Shown in pieces: positions 43,947-52,406 of a stretch of DNA of 64,000 nt (position 1 is its first letter; each line of letters begins with the position of its first letter). This DNA comes from Chryseobacterium cheonjiense (lineage in GTDB: Bacteria; Bacteroidota; Bacteroidia; Flavobacteriales; Weeksellaceae). The translations under genes and the position numbers were made by a program. The notes below the pieces were generated by a model that had not been told where the DNA came from, did not search any database, and was given only the letters and a program-made list of their open reading frames with translations. The stretch is from NCBI RefSeq assembly GCF_012927265.1, contig NZ_JABBGF010000001.1:680502-744501 (forward strand), given 5' to 3'.

Positions 43947-45056
43947 TTATTTGATATATTCCTTTGCCGGCTCTTTGTCGATAATTTTTCCGTTTTGCAA
44001 AACAAGTACGAAAGGATTGCTTCTTGCAATTGTTTTAATCGCGGTGCCGTCCATCATCATATTTTTAAGGGTTTTGAAAGTATTCGGTTCTGTAGAAATC
44101 CCGTATACAACGTTGGCCTTTTGTGCTTTTACTTTGGCTTCCACCTGCTTTAATAATTCCGGGGAAACATCTTTCGGATGATAAGAAAAAACAAGAATGG
44201 CTTTCGGTGCATTAATGATCTCTTCCGTAACCTCCATTCCCGTAGGATCTTCAATCTTGAACTTTACAATTTCAGATTTATAGCCTTCTTTTATCAGGAT
44301 AGATTCATTTTTGCCTTCCTCAATTTTCCATGGAGATCCTTCTGCCCAGTATTTATTCTCTCTAATATAAGCATCCTGGTCCACTTTCAGCGTTTCTCCG
44401 GTTTTCTCATTTTTAAGCGAATAAAACGTCTTGTATTCCGAAGGGTTTTTATTGATTTTTTCTTTTTCAGCTTTCAGATCAGTGCCGATTTTATAGTCAC
44501 GAAAATCGATCACTGGTTCATACAAAATTCCATAAGCTCCGATCCCGAGCATTACTAAGGAGAATACTGCTAAAAGGATATATCTCACCTTACTGGATTC
44601 TTTCTTTTCACTATAGCTGTATCCATCTTTTTTTCTGAACTCTTTTTTATAAAGAATAAATAAAATAATTAAAGCGAAGAGCAGTACAATATCTTTGATA
44701 AAGCTTTGCCACGGTGTAAATTTAATAGCATCACCAAAGCATCCGCAGTCCGTTACTACATTGAAATATGCCGAATAAAAGGTCAGGAAACCAAAGAATA
44801 CACAAAGAGCAATGAGCGCGGAAACGGTGAATTTAAGTTTTAATTTGAGCAGAAGCATAAAGCCTAGCAGAAGTTCAAGAGTCACCACAATTACCGAAAA
44901 CAACAGTGCAAACTTTTCAAAAAAAGGCATGTTGAATACGGAAGGAGAGAAGTATTCCTCCATTTTAAAAGAAAAACCAACCAGGTCCACCGCTTTTACA
45001 AAACCCGAAAGAATGAAAATAACGGCAATAACGAAACGTAATAAACCTTTGATCAT
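43947..45056 (-). CDS. BT_3928 family / DoxX-MauE-like membrane protein
   Basis: A 369-residue protein. Residues 1-135 contain four membrane helices of the DoxX/MauE type (FVIAVIFILSGFVKAVDLVG, then a TDCGCFGD motif with a Cys pair near 100-107). A fifth segment lies at about 158-175. The remainder is an extracytoplasmic domain ending with a thioredoxin-like tail (KAILVFSYHPKDVSPELLKQ, VVYGISTEPN, NPFVLVLQNGKIIDK). MauE-type proteins are thought to handle disulfide or quinone redox chemistry; that role here is inferred. It starts six bases after the DUF1599 gene, so they form an operon. Confidence 0.82.
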   Translation of the reverse strand: MIKGLLRFVIAVIFILSGFVKAVDLVGFSFKMEEYFSPSVFNMPFFEKFALLFSVIVVTLELLLGFMLLLKLKLKFTVSALIALCVFFGFLTFYSAYFNVVTDCGCFGDAIKFTPWQSFIKDIVLLFALIILFILYKKEFRKKDGYSYSEKKESSKVRYILLAVFSLVMLGIGAYGILYEPVIDFRDYKIGTDLKAEKEKINKNPSEYKTFYSLKNEKTGETLKVDQDAYIRENKYWAEGSPWKIEEGKNESILIKEGYKSEIVKFKIEDPTGMEVTEEIINAPKAILVFSYHPKDVSPELLKQVEAKVKAQKANVVYGISTEPNTFKTLKNMMMDGTAIKTIARSNPFVLVLQNGKIIDKEPAKEYIK

Positions 45057-45062
45057 ATATAA

Positions 45063-45626
45063 TTAGTTTTGAGATTCAATACTGTTTTTCTTTTCAGAAA
45101 ATTTAATGAGACAGAAAACGGAATAATTCAGCATGTCAAAATAATTGGCATCAAGACCTTCTGATACGACCGTAATCCCTTGGTTATCTTCAATTTGTTT
45201 GGTTCGTAAAACTTTCTGGTAAATCAAGTCTGTAATTGAGGAAATCCGCATATCTCTCCATGCTTCGCCGTAATCATGGTTTTTCCGCTCCATCAATTGT
45301 CTCGCTTCAGTTGCATAATGATCATAAAGATTCAGAATTTCCTCTTTATTTTCATTAAAATCATTGGAAAAACCTTTCTCAAGCTGAATAAGCGCAATAA
45401 TCGAATAGTTGATAATTGCTACAAACTCGTCCTCTTCGCTTTCATCCACCATTTTTTTTCCGGTCATCTGCAGCGTGCGGATTCTGTTGACTTTAATGTA
45501 AATCTGATCCGTAATAGAGCTTGGTCTTAAAACCCTCCACGCCGGTCCGTAATCCTGTAGTTTCTTGCTGAAAAGCTCACGGCACTGATTGATAATTTTC
45601 TCAAACTGTATTGATGTTTCTGACAT
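45063..45626 (-). CDS. DUF1599 domain protein
   Basis: A 187-residue protein with two copies of one helical motif: KKLQDYGPAWRVLRPSSITDQI (about 21-42) and RKNHDYGEAWRDMRISSITDLI (about 112-133), the mark of DUF1599. Each is followed by IYxKVxRxxxL. Relatives fall near the MazG/dUTPase-like all-alpha nucleotide-hydrolase folds, but activity is not established. It is first in the operon with the BT_3928 gene, from the TATATTTG promoter at 45644-45651. Confidence 0.9.
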   Translation of the reverse strand: MSETSIQFEKIINQCRELFSKKLQDYGPAWRVLRPSSITDQIYIKVNRIRTLQMTGKKMVDESEEDEFVAIINYSIIALIQLEKGFSNDFNENKEEILNLYDHYATEARQLMERKNHDYGEAWRDMRISSITDLIYQKVLRTKQIEDNQGITVVSEGLDANYFDMLNYSVFCLIKFSEKKNSIESQN

Positions 45627-45643
45627 AAATTTTCTTAATCTCC

Positions 45644-45651
45644 CAAATATA
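45644..45651 (-). promoter_or_regulatory. -7 promoter box for the DUF1599 operon
   Basis: TATATTTG on the minus strand, 17 bases before the DUF1599 start codon. Confidence 0.55.
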
Positions 45652-45771
45652 CGAATTTTTGTGTGTTGCGTTGTTTGATCGCAGCGTTTAGAGTATGGAG
45701 TTTTAGGGTAGGAGCGTATAAGAGTTGAGTTTTGAATGGATTTTTTTTGAATGACAAAAGTTTTTATTCTC

Positions 45772-45779
45772 TATTTTTG
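45772..45779 (+). promoter_or_regulatory. -7 promoter box for folP
   Basis: TATTTTTG, exact TAnnTTTG, 51 bases before the folP start. Confidence 0.5.
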
Positions 45780-45830
45780 TAATATAATTTTCAGTTTATA
45801 TTGTTTTAAGTCTAATCATAACTATAAGTT

Positions 45831-46700
45831 TTGCAAGTACCTTCACTCTCTGACTATTCAGCTCCCCGAAGCTCCAGCTCAATCAACTGTAACGGAAGAT
45901 TGGTAGACCTTTCGGTTCCTAAGATCATGGGAATTCTCAATCTCACGCCGGATTCATTTTCCGATGGCGGAAAATTCAATACGGAGAAGGCCGCACTGGA
46001 GCAGACGCACAAAATGCTGAAAGAAGGCGCTGAAATCATTGATATCGGTCCGCAATCCACAAGACCAAACGCTGAATTTCTGACTGCTGAAGAGGAAATT
46101 AGAAGACTGGGGAGTATCATTTCATTCATCAAAAAAGAATTCCCTGAAGCTCTTGTTTCGTTAGATACTTTTTATGCTGAAACGGTAAAGTTTGGTTTTA
46201 ATGAAGGAATCGATATCATCAACGATATTTCCGGAGGCCATTATGATGAAAAGATGTTTGATACCGCTGCCGAAACAAAGCTTCCTTACATTTTAATGCA
46301 TGTGAATCCTTCTTATGAAACCATGCATGATAAAATAAAATTCACAGATATTACACTTTCGGTTAACCGGTATTTTTCCGGAAAAACTGCAGAGTTACTC
46401 AATAAAGGAATTAAAGATATTATCCTTGATCCGGGTTTCGGTTTCGGTAAGATCGTAGCAGACCAGATGAAAATGATTGATGAGGTTAAATATTTGGGTT
46501 TTGGAAAATTCCCTTTACTGATAGGGATTTCAAGGAAATCTTTTATTTACAAACCTTTAGGTAAATCTCCACTGGACATCAATGAAGAAACACAAAAGTT
46601 TCACCTGAAAGTTTTACAGCAGGGCACAAAAATCCTCAGAGTTCATGATGTTGCAGCAGCAAAAAAAACGGTTGACTTGTTTAAGAGTGGAAGGGTCTGA
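45831..46700 (+). CDS. folP: Dihydropteroate synthase
   Basis: Joins para-aminobenzoate to the pterin pyrophosphate in folate synthesis; sulfonamide target. 289 residues. Blocks are MGILNLTPDSFSDGGKF (33-49), AEIIDIGPQSTRPNA (about 64-78), SLDTFYAE, INDISGG, ILMHVNPS in place of the common LMHMKG, ILDPGFGFGK, and LIGISRKSF. No ATG lies before the conserved segment SINCNGRLVDLSVPK, so translation probably starts at TTG (45831). Separate promoter at 45772-45779. An 8-bp tandem repeat follows the gene. Confidence 0.95.
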   Translation: MQVPSLSDYSAPRSSSSINCNGRLVDLSVPKIMGILNLTPDSFSDGGKFNTEKAALEQTHKMLKEGAEIIDIGPQSTRPNAEFLTAEEEIRRLGSIISFIKKEFPEALVSLDTFYAETVKFGFNEGIDIINDISGGHYDEKMFDTAAETKLPYILMHVNPSYETMHDKIKFTDITLSVNRYFSGKTAELLNKGIKDIILDPGFGFGKIVADQMKMIDEVKYLGFGKFPLLIGISRKSFIYKPLGKSPLDINEETQKFHLKVLQQGTKILRVHDVAAAKKTVDLFKSGRV

Positions 46701-46818
46701 GAATAGGAGTGTTTTAGGGTTAGAGATATGAAACAACCATAAATCGTTTATTAATGATAAATTTTGTTAGTATTAATATGAAATTAACTTTACTTTGAAA
46801 ATCACCGTTTAACTTTCA

Positions 46819-46950
46819 ACTCTAAAACTCTAAAACTCTAAAACTCTAAAACTCTAAAACTCTAAAACTCTAAAACTCTAAAACTCTAAAACTCTAAAAC
46901 TCTAAAACTCTAAAACTCTAAAACTCTAAAACTCTAAAACTCTAAAACTC
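46819..46950. repeat. 8-bp tandem repeat, about 16.5 units
   Basis: Uninterrupted ACTCTAAA units from 46819 to 46950 (132 bases). The last bases supply part of the TGA stop of the minus-strand gene at 46949. No spacers, no open frame. Such an exact array should vary in copy number between strains. Loose relatives of the unit (GAGTTTTAGGGT) occur near 45688-45730. Confidence 0.95.
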
Positions 46951-47185
46951 AATTAAGATTCGCAAGCTTATCTGCGAACTGTTTAGAAAATTCCTTTCGG
47001 TCTTCTTCCAGTTTGTCCTGATTCGATGGCAAAATATAGCTGAATAATATTTTTTCTTCCTCATTCAGGAAAATAATTTCTTTCTCATTTCCGTCGATCA
47101 TCTGGGCAAAAATCTCCCACATGGAAGTGTCTTTCAGTTTTAGTAATTCAAAAAACTGTTCTGCCTGTATTTGGATAGTCTGCAT
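46949..47185 (-). CDS. Small hypothetical protein
   Basis: A 78-residue acidic protein (MQTIQIQAEQFFELLKLK...FLNEEEKILFSYILPSN...). No family recognised and no membrane segment. Two predicted helices flank a short strand region. The stop codon TGA is formed where the gene meets the 8-bp tandem repeat. It lies 28 bases downstream of a DUF5686 gene on the same strand, so it may be co-transcribed with it. Coding potential is moderate. Confidence 0.55.
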   Translation of the reverse strand: MQTIQIQAEQFFELLKLKDTSMWEIFAQMIDGNEKEIIFLNEEEKILFSYILPSNQDKLEEDRKEFSKQFADKLANLN

Positions 47186-47213
47186 TTGTTTAATTTTATT
47201 TTTATTATTTACT

Positions 47214-49421
47214 TTAAAATTCCAGAAGCTTCAGCTTAAACTGAACGGCAAAATTTTGCTTAAAATTCCGTGTAGTGTAATAGCCCACTCTGTAAAATAA
47301 TCCCAGATTAAAGTAAGTGGAAAGGAAATTATTCCATTCCAGGCCGACTTCCTGATACAAATGGTCGAGCGGTTTAAATTTAAATTGGTGATATTCCGGA
47401 TGCTTCATATTTCCGATGGTACCTCTCAAAACAAAATCAAAACTTGAAATATTCTGTCCGAAACTTTTAAAATACAGAGGCAGCTTATGGGTAAAATAGT
47501 AGGCTACGAAGCGGTCATTGTAATATTTCCCCCCTTCAAGCGTGGCAAACCCAAGAAATGAGGTCAGGTTGAAGTTAAAATCCCTTCTTGGCGAAGCCAG
47601 TCCGTTCATCGTAAAATTTTTCCATATCGGTGCATCTCCGATGACCATTCCGCCGTACAGCCGGAATCCGGTTGTTCCCAGCATGGTCTTGAAATTATGT
47701 ACGAAAAGTGCATCAAACCTCGTATAATTGAAGTCACCGCTCAATGCCTTATAACTTTGTTCATAATTAAAATACAGCTCCGGATATTTCTGATCAATAA
47801 GGGATTTTCCCTGCGGTGTCATGATATTGGTAGAATTCGGGGAATATTTTAACGTAAACAGCGTATTGAAGTTATTAAAAGAAGAACCTCTGTCGCGGAA
47901 AGAATAATCAAACATGGCTTCCTCAAGATTTGTGCGGGCTGCAAAAACCAGCGTTAATCCGTTCGTAACATCATTAAGATAAGAAACAGAACCTCCTCTG
48001 TAATGATAATAACGGTCGTTATTCAGATTATTGCCATAGTTGGCCGTTCTCATTTTGAAGTTCCAGAGTCTTCTGTAAAATTCGCCGGAAGCAGTTACAT
48101 CATCATAATAATCGATCCTGAAATAAGAATCTTTTTCAAGAGTCGTCTTAATATCAAGTCCGATTCTGTATTTCCATTTATCATCCTTAAAACCATAGGC
48201 AAAAGTGTAGTCTGGTGAAAAATACGGATTGAAATTTTCATTAAGTTTTGCTTTTAAACCTACCCTGAAGCCTTCGTATAAGTTATAATTCACGATTTCA
48301 TCCACCGCAAAGTCTACAACGCCTATTTTTATCTGTCCGTTTAACAGCAGTCCGCTTAAAACTCTTGCTTTACGGTCAATATTATATATTTTTCCGAGGC
48401 TGTCGATGGTTTTATAGGTATTTCGTTCCCTTTCCGTTAAAGGATCCGTTCTAAACCGGTCCAAAGTTTTCCCGTCAATATTTTGTACAGAAAAAGTATA
48501 CCCTTTAAAATCATTTTTATCATGATCGGCAGGCGACTGGTAATCAAAATACCGCGAAGTCAGGAAAGCATATGTTCCGAAGCTCTGCTTCTTGTTTTTT
48601 TCATGTTTTTCATCGGGATATTCTTTGTTATCCTCCTGCATGACCATATTGCTCATTTTCAGCTTTACGGTTTCATGGGCAAGGAACCATTTGTTATTGA
48701 AATAGATCCAGGTACTTGTAATGATGCCGTCATTTTTATTTTTGCTGAAATTTTCAATTTTTTTAATGCCGTACGTATCGGTATCAATATAGATAGCACC
48801 GTTATACTTTCTTTTTTTATCAGGATTTTTAAAATTGACCTCCCTGAAACGGATCACGAAGTTCTTTCTTCCGTCTATTTCAATGGTATCTGTCAAAAAG
48901 AATCTGTACAGTCCTCTGTTTTCCTTTTTAAGCTGTGCGGGAAGCTGGTCTCTGTTGCTCTGCTGGAGGGCGATCATTTCGTAGATCGGCTGTTTTAATC
49001 CGGAAATCCTGTTATCAAGGATATTGATTTTCTCGCCGTATTTTTTGGTAAATAAGAATTCCTGGGCTCTCTCCCAGAGAAACAATTTGCTTTTCGAAAA
49101 TATTTTTCTGGCAGAAATGTTGTTCAGGGAATCTTTTTCTCTTTTTTTTCTGAATAGATCGGCATTTTCGAAAAACTGTTTGTATTGTAAAATGCTGTCT
49201 TCATCAATGTCCAGAGAAATTTTTTCATACGATTTGTAGGAATAGGAATCCAATGTTTTCGGTGAGTTTTCACGGAACAGCTGATTCACTTTTTTCAGGA
49301 TTTCAAGTGCCCGGGGATCACTTTTATCTTCAATCACAACCGTTTCAATAGAAGTGACTTTTGATTGTGAGAAACCAAAAATGCACATACAGAAACATAA
49401 AAACAAGGCAATCCTTTTCAT
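47214..49421 (-). CDS. DUF5686 family outer-membrane protein (copy 1)
   Basis: A 735-residue exported protein: signal peptide 1-19 (ALFLCFCMCIFGFSQ), an N-terminal region with VVIEDKSDPRALEILKKVN and SPKTLDSYSYKSYEKISLD (about 28-70), a mixed domain, and a C-terminal half of amphipathic strands ending in FAVQFKLKLLEF, typical of a large outer-membrane barrel. Unlike its paralogue at 49678-52134 it lacks the carboxypeptidase-regulatory-like domain at the front. Function is unknown; members are confined largely to Bacteroidota. A 256-base gap separates the two. Confidence 0.88.
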   Translation of the reverse strand: MKRIALFLCFCMCIFGFSQSKVTSIETVVIEDKSDPRALEILKKVNQLFRENSPKTLDSYSYKSYEKISLDIDEDSILQYKQFFENADLFRKKREKDSLNNISARKIFSKSKLFLWERAQEFLFTKKYGEKINILDNRISGLKQPIYEMIALQQSNRDQLPAQLKKENRGLYRFFLTDTIEIDGRKNFVIRFREVNFKNPDKKRKYNGAIYIDTDTYGIKKIENFSKNKNDGIITSTWIYFNNKWFLAHETVKLKMSNMVMQEDNKEYPDEKHEKNKKQSFGTYAFLTSRYFDYQSPADHDKNDFKGYTFSVQNIDGKTLDRFRTDPLTERERNTYKTIDSLGKIYNIDRKARVLSGLLLNGQIKIGVVDFAVDEIVNYNLYEGFRVGLKAKLNENFNPYFSPDYTFAYGFKDDKWKYRIGLDIKTTLEKDSYFRIDYYDDVTASGEFYRRLWNFKMRTANYGNNLNNDRYYHYRGGSVSYLNDVTNGLTLVFAARTNLEEAMFDYSFRDRGSSFNNFNTLFTLKYSPNSTNIMTPQGKSLIDQKYPELYFNYEQSYKALSGDFNYTRFDALFVHNFKTMLGTTGFRLYGGMVIGDAPIWKNFTMNGLASPRRDFNFNLTSFLGFATLEGGKYYNDRFVAYYFTHKLPLYFKSFGQNISSFDFVLRGTIGNMKHPEYHQFKFKPLDHLYQEVGLEWNNFLSTYFNLGLFYRVGYYTTRNFKQNFAVQFKLKLLEF

Positions 49422-49515
49422 AAAGAGATGGCAAAATTAGTAATATTTATGATGCTGTAAAAGGTTTATTAATTGATATTAACAGCCGCTTTCATTGATG
49501 GTGTTGCTGAACGAC

Positions 49516-49540
49516 ATAATCCCGGAAATTCCGGGATTAT
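49516..49540. repeat. 25-bp palindrome between DUF5686 genes
   Basis: ATAATCCCGGAA (49516-49527), one base, TTCCGGGATTAT (49529-49540). No T run follows on the minus strand, so it is a weak terminator candidate for the upstream gene or a free palindrome. The rest of the gap 49422-49677 shows nothing else. Confidence 0.55.
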
Positions 49541-49677
49541 TATTTCTGATCTTATTATATTTTTATCTTAAATTCTTAACAAATAACACCGTTTATTTTT
49601 AACGGTAAAAATGTTTTAATATTCCTTATCTGATTTGAGTTTGCACTGCGGTTAAAAGTTTAATAACATAATTGATA

Positions 49678-52134
49678 TCAGTTCAACAGGTTGAATTTTA
49701 TCTTGATTCCGATGTTGTCTTTAAATTCCGAAGTCTGGTAATATCCGAGTCTGTAAGAAAAGCCTACCCCGAAATTCGTTCCCAGAAATTGGTTCCAGAT
49801 CAGCCCGACTTCCTGATAATAATGATCCAGGACGACAAATTCAAACTGGTGATCCTGTCTGTTTTTAAAGCCACCGATGGCCGACTGATATTCAAGCTCA
49901 ATGGACGAATATCTTTTGCCCAGCGTTTTAAACCTAAAAGGCAGGTACTGTGAAAGTTTAAATGCCGCAAATCTGTCTGCAAAGAATGTTCCCGATGGCA
50001 TCGTGGCAAATCCGAGATTTGAAGGCGTACTGATGTTGGAGTACCATTTGTCAACATTGGCATCGTTCTGCCCTGCAATTTCAAAGTTCTTCCAAATCGG
50101 TGCGCTACCTGAAGAAATTCCTCCGAATAATTTAATATTGGTGGTTCCCAGTTTCGATCTGAACTGATGGATGATTAATGCGTCCAGCCTGTTATAATCA
50201 AGATCGCCGCCGAGAGTTTTAAAACCTTTCTCATAATTGACAAAAACCTGCGGATAGCTCTTTTCATACGTGAACTTTCCGGAAGGCGTCATGATATTCT
50301 TGTCATTCGGTGCAAATTTTAAAGACAGAATAGCATTGGTATTATCAAAACTGTTGCCCATGTTTTTATACTGATAATCAAAAAGGGCTTTCTGTTTTTC
50401 TTTGTTCACCGCGATTTTCATGCTTAAAGAATTGGAGATGTCATAAAGATATGAAGCGCCCCATTTTTGGTTTTTATAGAAAACTGCATTGTGAAGATCA
50501 AGATTGATGTCGGATACCTTCATCATCATATCCCACATGTGGTTGCTGAATCTTCCTGCTGCAAATACATCATCAAGATATTCAACCCGGAAAACTGACG
50601 TTCTTTTTTCGGAAAGTTTTACATCCAGCCCAAGGCCGTACTTCCAGCGGTGGTCCTTAAAGCCATATCCAAAATATCCGTCCGGAGAAAATGTTTTACT
50701 GAATTTTTCGTTAAGCTTAATGCCCGCACCCAAACGAATTCCCTGGTATTTGTCGTAGCTGAAGAACTTGGTAAGATCAAAATCGATCATTTTATAGCGG
50801 AGGTTTCCTCTTAAAAGCTGGGTTAAAGTATTTAATTTTTTTTCAAAATCATGTTTCTGTACAAAACTGTCGATTTTGGTGTAAGTATTACTTTCCCTTG
50901 CAGTAAGGCTGTCGGTTCTGTATTGCTGCAGCAGGCTTCCGTCGGAGTTTTTCATCTCAAGCGAGTAGCCTTTAAAATCAGAAGCTTTCTGGGGTTCATT
51001 AATCTCAAAATCAAAGAACCTGTTTTTTACATACAGGTAATTTCCGAATTTCTTCTGGTTGTATTTACTTTTTTCACCGGGCTTTATACTGTCTTTTTTA
51101 GAAATATCAAAACTTGTATCGCCCATTTTCAGCTTAAGATCCTCATAATCCAGAAACCATTTATTATTAATCGGTTTCCAGACCGAAACAATATTTCCTT
51201 CATTTCTTTTCTTGCTGATGCTTTCAAACTTTTTCAGCGCAAAAGTCTCGGCGTCAACATATATTTTCCCGTTGAATTTTCTCGGATTCTGCTTCTTCTT
51301 ATCGGTAATTTCTTTGAATTTGATCACAAAGGTCTGCCTTCCGTCCAGCTGGATGGTGTCTGAAAGATAATAATTAAATAATTCCCTGTTTTCCGGCCTC
51401 AGCTGTCTCGGGGTTCTGTTAAGATTGGAAATATTAATGGCCATTGCCTCGTAAATTGGATTTTTAAAACCCGACATCCTGTTGTCGATAATATTGGTTT
51501 TTTCACCGAATTTTTTAGAATATTTGTATTCGGTAGCTTTTTCCCAGAGGAACATCTGGCCTTCCGCGGAAGCGTCAATAAAATCTTCAGCAATCAGGGA
51601 ATCCTTTTTTTCCTTTTCTTTTTGCTTAAAACCTTTTTGATCCACCTTTGAGATGGAATCTTTTCTGACTGCTAAAAAATTCCTGTACATGTCAATCGAG
51701 TCTTTATCCAGGTCAATGGAAAATTTAGCATACGATTTGAAATTGTAGGAATCTAAAGATTTTGGGGAATTCTCTTTCGCTCTTTTATTAAGCTCGTCAA
51801 GAATTTTCAGGGCACGCGGATCACTTTTGTCATTAATAACAACACGGTCAATATTTCCTCTTTTCTCTGATAATGGCTGCATGGAAACCTCCATGCTTTT
51901 CTTTACCTCCACCGTTAGATCTTCAAAATTACTGGCCAGAATTTCAACTTTTTTACATTTCGTTTTAAAGGAGACATTTCCATTGAGATCGGTTTTTCCT
52001 AAAAGCTCATCATCGCAGTAAACGGCCGCATTGTAGATAGGCTGCTGGGAAGCTTTACTGAAAACCTTCAATTGAGTCTGTCCGAAAACCAGTACCGTTA
52101 ACAATAAAAACAGGGTGGATAAAAGTTTTGTCAT
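49678..52134 (-). CDS. DUF5686 and carboxypeptidase-regulatory-like outer-membrane protein (copy 2)
   Basis: An 818-residue paralogue of the gene downstream. Signal peptide 1-18 (LLSTLFLLLTVLVFGQ). Residues 20-95 form a carboxypeptidase-regulatory-like domain (KVFSKASQQPIYNAAVYCDD, LLGKTDLNGNVSF). Then come the shared VVINDKSDPRALKILDELN and SPKSLDSYNFKSYAKFSID blocks and a C-terminal barrel ending IGIKIKFNLLN. The domain order resembles TonB-dependent receptors without a plug. Role unknown; the two copies probably arose by duplication, with gain or loss of the front domain. Confidence 0.88.
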   Translation of the reverse strand: MTKLLSTLFLLLTVLVFGQTQLKVFSKASQQPIYNAAVYCDDELLGKTDLNGNVSFKTKCKKVEILASNFEDLTVEVKKSMEVSMQPLSEKRGNIDRVVINDKSDPRALKILDELNKRAKENSPKSLDSYNFKSYAKFSIDLDKDSIDMYRNFLAVRKDSISKVDQKGFKQKEKEKKDSLIAEDFIDASAEGQMFLWEKATEYKYSKKFGEKTNIIDNRMSGFKNPIYEAMAINISNLNRTPRQLRPENRELFNYYLSDTIQLDGRQTFVIKFKEITDKKKQNPRKFNGKIYVDAETFALKKFESISKKRNEGNIVSVWKPINNKWFLDYEDLKLKMGDTSFDISKKDSIKPGEKSKYNQKKFGNYLYVKNRFFDFEINEPQKASDFKGYSLEMKNSDGSLLQQYRTDSLTARESNTYTKIDSFVQKHDFEKKLNTLTQLLRGNLRYKMIDFDLTKFFSYDKYQGIRLGAGIKLNEKFSKTFSPDGYFGYGFKDHRWKYGLGLDVKLSEKRTSVFRVEYLDDVFAAGRFSNHMWDMMMKVSDINLDLHNAVFYKNQKWGASYLYDISNSLSMKIAVNKEKQKALFDYQYKNMGNSFDNTNAILSLKFAPNDKNIMTPSGKFTYEKSYPQVFVNYEKGFKTLGGDLDYNRLDALIIHQFRSKLGTTNIKLFGGISSGSAPIWKNFEIAGQNDANVDKWYSNISTPSNLGFATMPSGTFFADRFAAFKLSQYLPFRFKTLGKRYSSIELEYQSAIGGFKNRQDHQFEFVVLDHYYQEVGLIWNQFLGTNFGVGFSYRLGYYQTSEFKDNIGIKIKFNLLN

Positions 52135-52246
52135 TAGTCTTTTTTAATAGTTAGACAAAACTATTGATAAGAAAGTTACAATACCACAGAAGAAAATATA
52201 ATGTTTTGTTAAAAATGGAATCAGCTATAAAAGAAGATTATTCAAT

Positions 52247-52326
52247 ATTGGCTTTAGCCAAAATGATTTATGTTTGGCTAAAGCCAATCACATTATTTAA
52301 TCTGGTAAATGGGCTGAAGCCCATTT
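52247..52326. repeat. Double-hairpin intergenic element
   Basis: First hairpin: ATTGGCTTTAGCCAAA (52247-52262) and its exact inverse (52273-52288). Second: AAATGGGC-TGAA-GCCCATTT (52307-52326). The two share the GGCT-AAAGCC theme. An apparent 61-codon frame across it (52164-52349) is a by-product. From memory this TTGGCT(A/T)AAGCC form is common between Chryseobacterium genes. Confidence 0.75.
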
Positions 52327-52353
52327 CTATTGATAATAAAAGTTATTAAAAAT

Positions 52354-52384
52354 AAAAGCAACTGCCACGACGACAGTTGCTTTT
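52354..52384 (-). terminator. Terminator after alaS
   Basis: AAAAGCAACTG (52354-52364) pairs with CAGTTGCTTTT (52374-52384). On the minus strand the stem is followed by UUUUAUUUUU, just after the alaS stop. Confidence 0.85.
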
Positions 52385-52406
52385 TTACTTTATGTTTTAT
52401 TGAAGC

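Noticed and set aside
46819..46950. CRISPR-like array
   Set aside because: The 8-base units are contiguous and have no spacers; no cas genes are near. It is a simple tandem repeat.
52164..52349. 61-codon plus-strand frame
   Set aside because: It spans the double-hairpin element and has no family resemblance; a by-product of repeat sequence.
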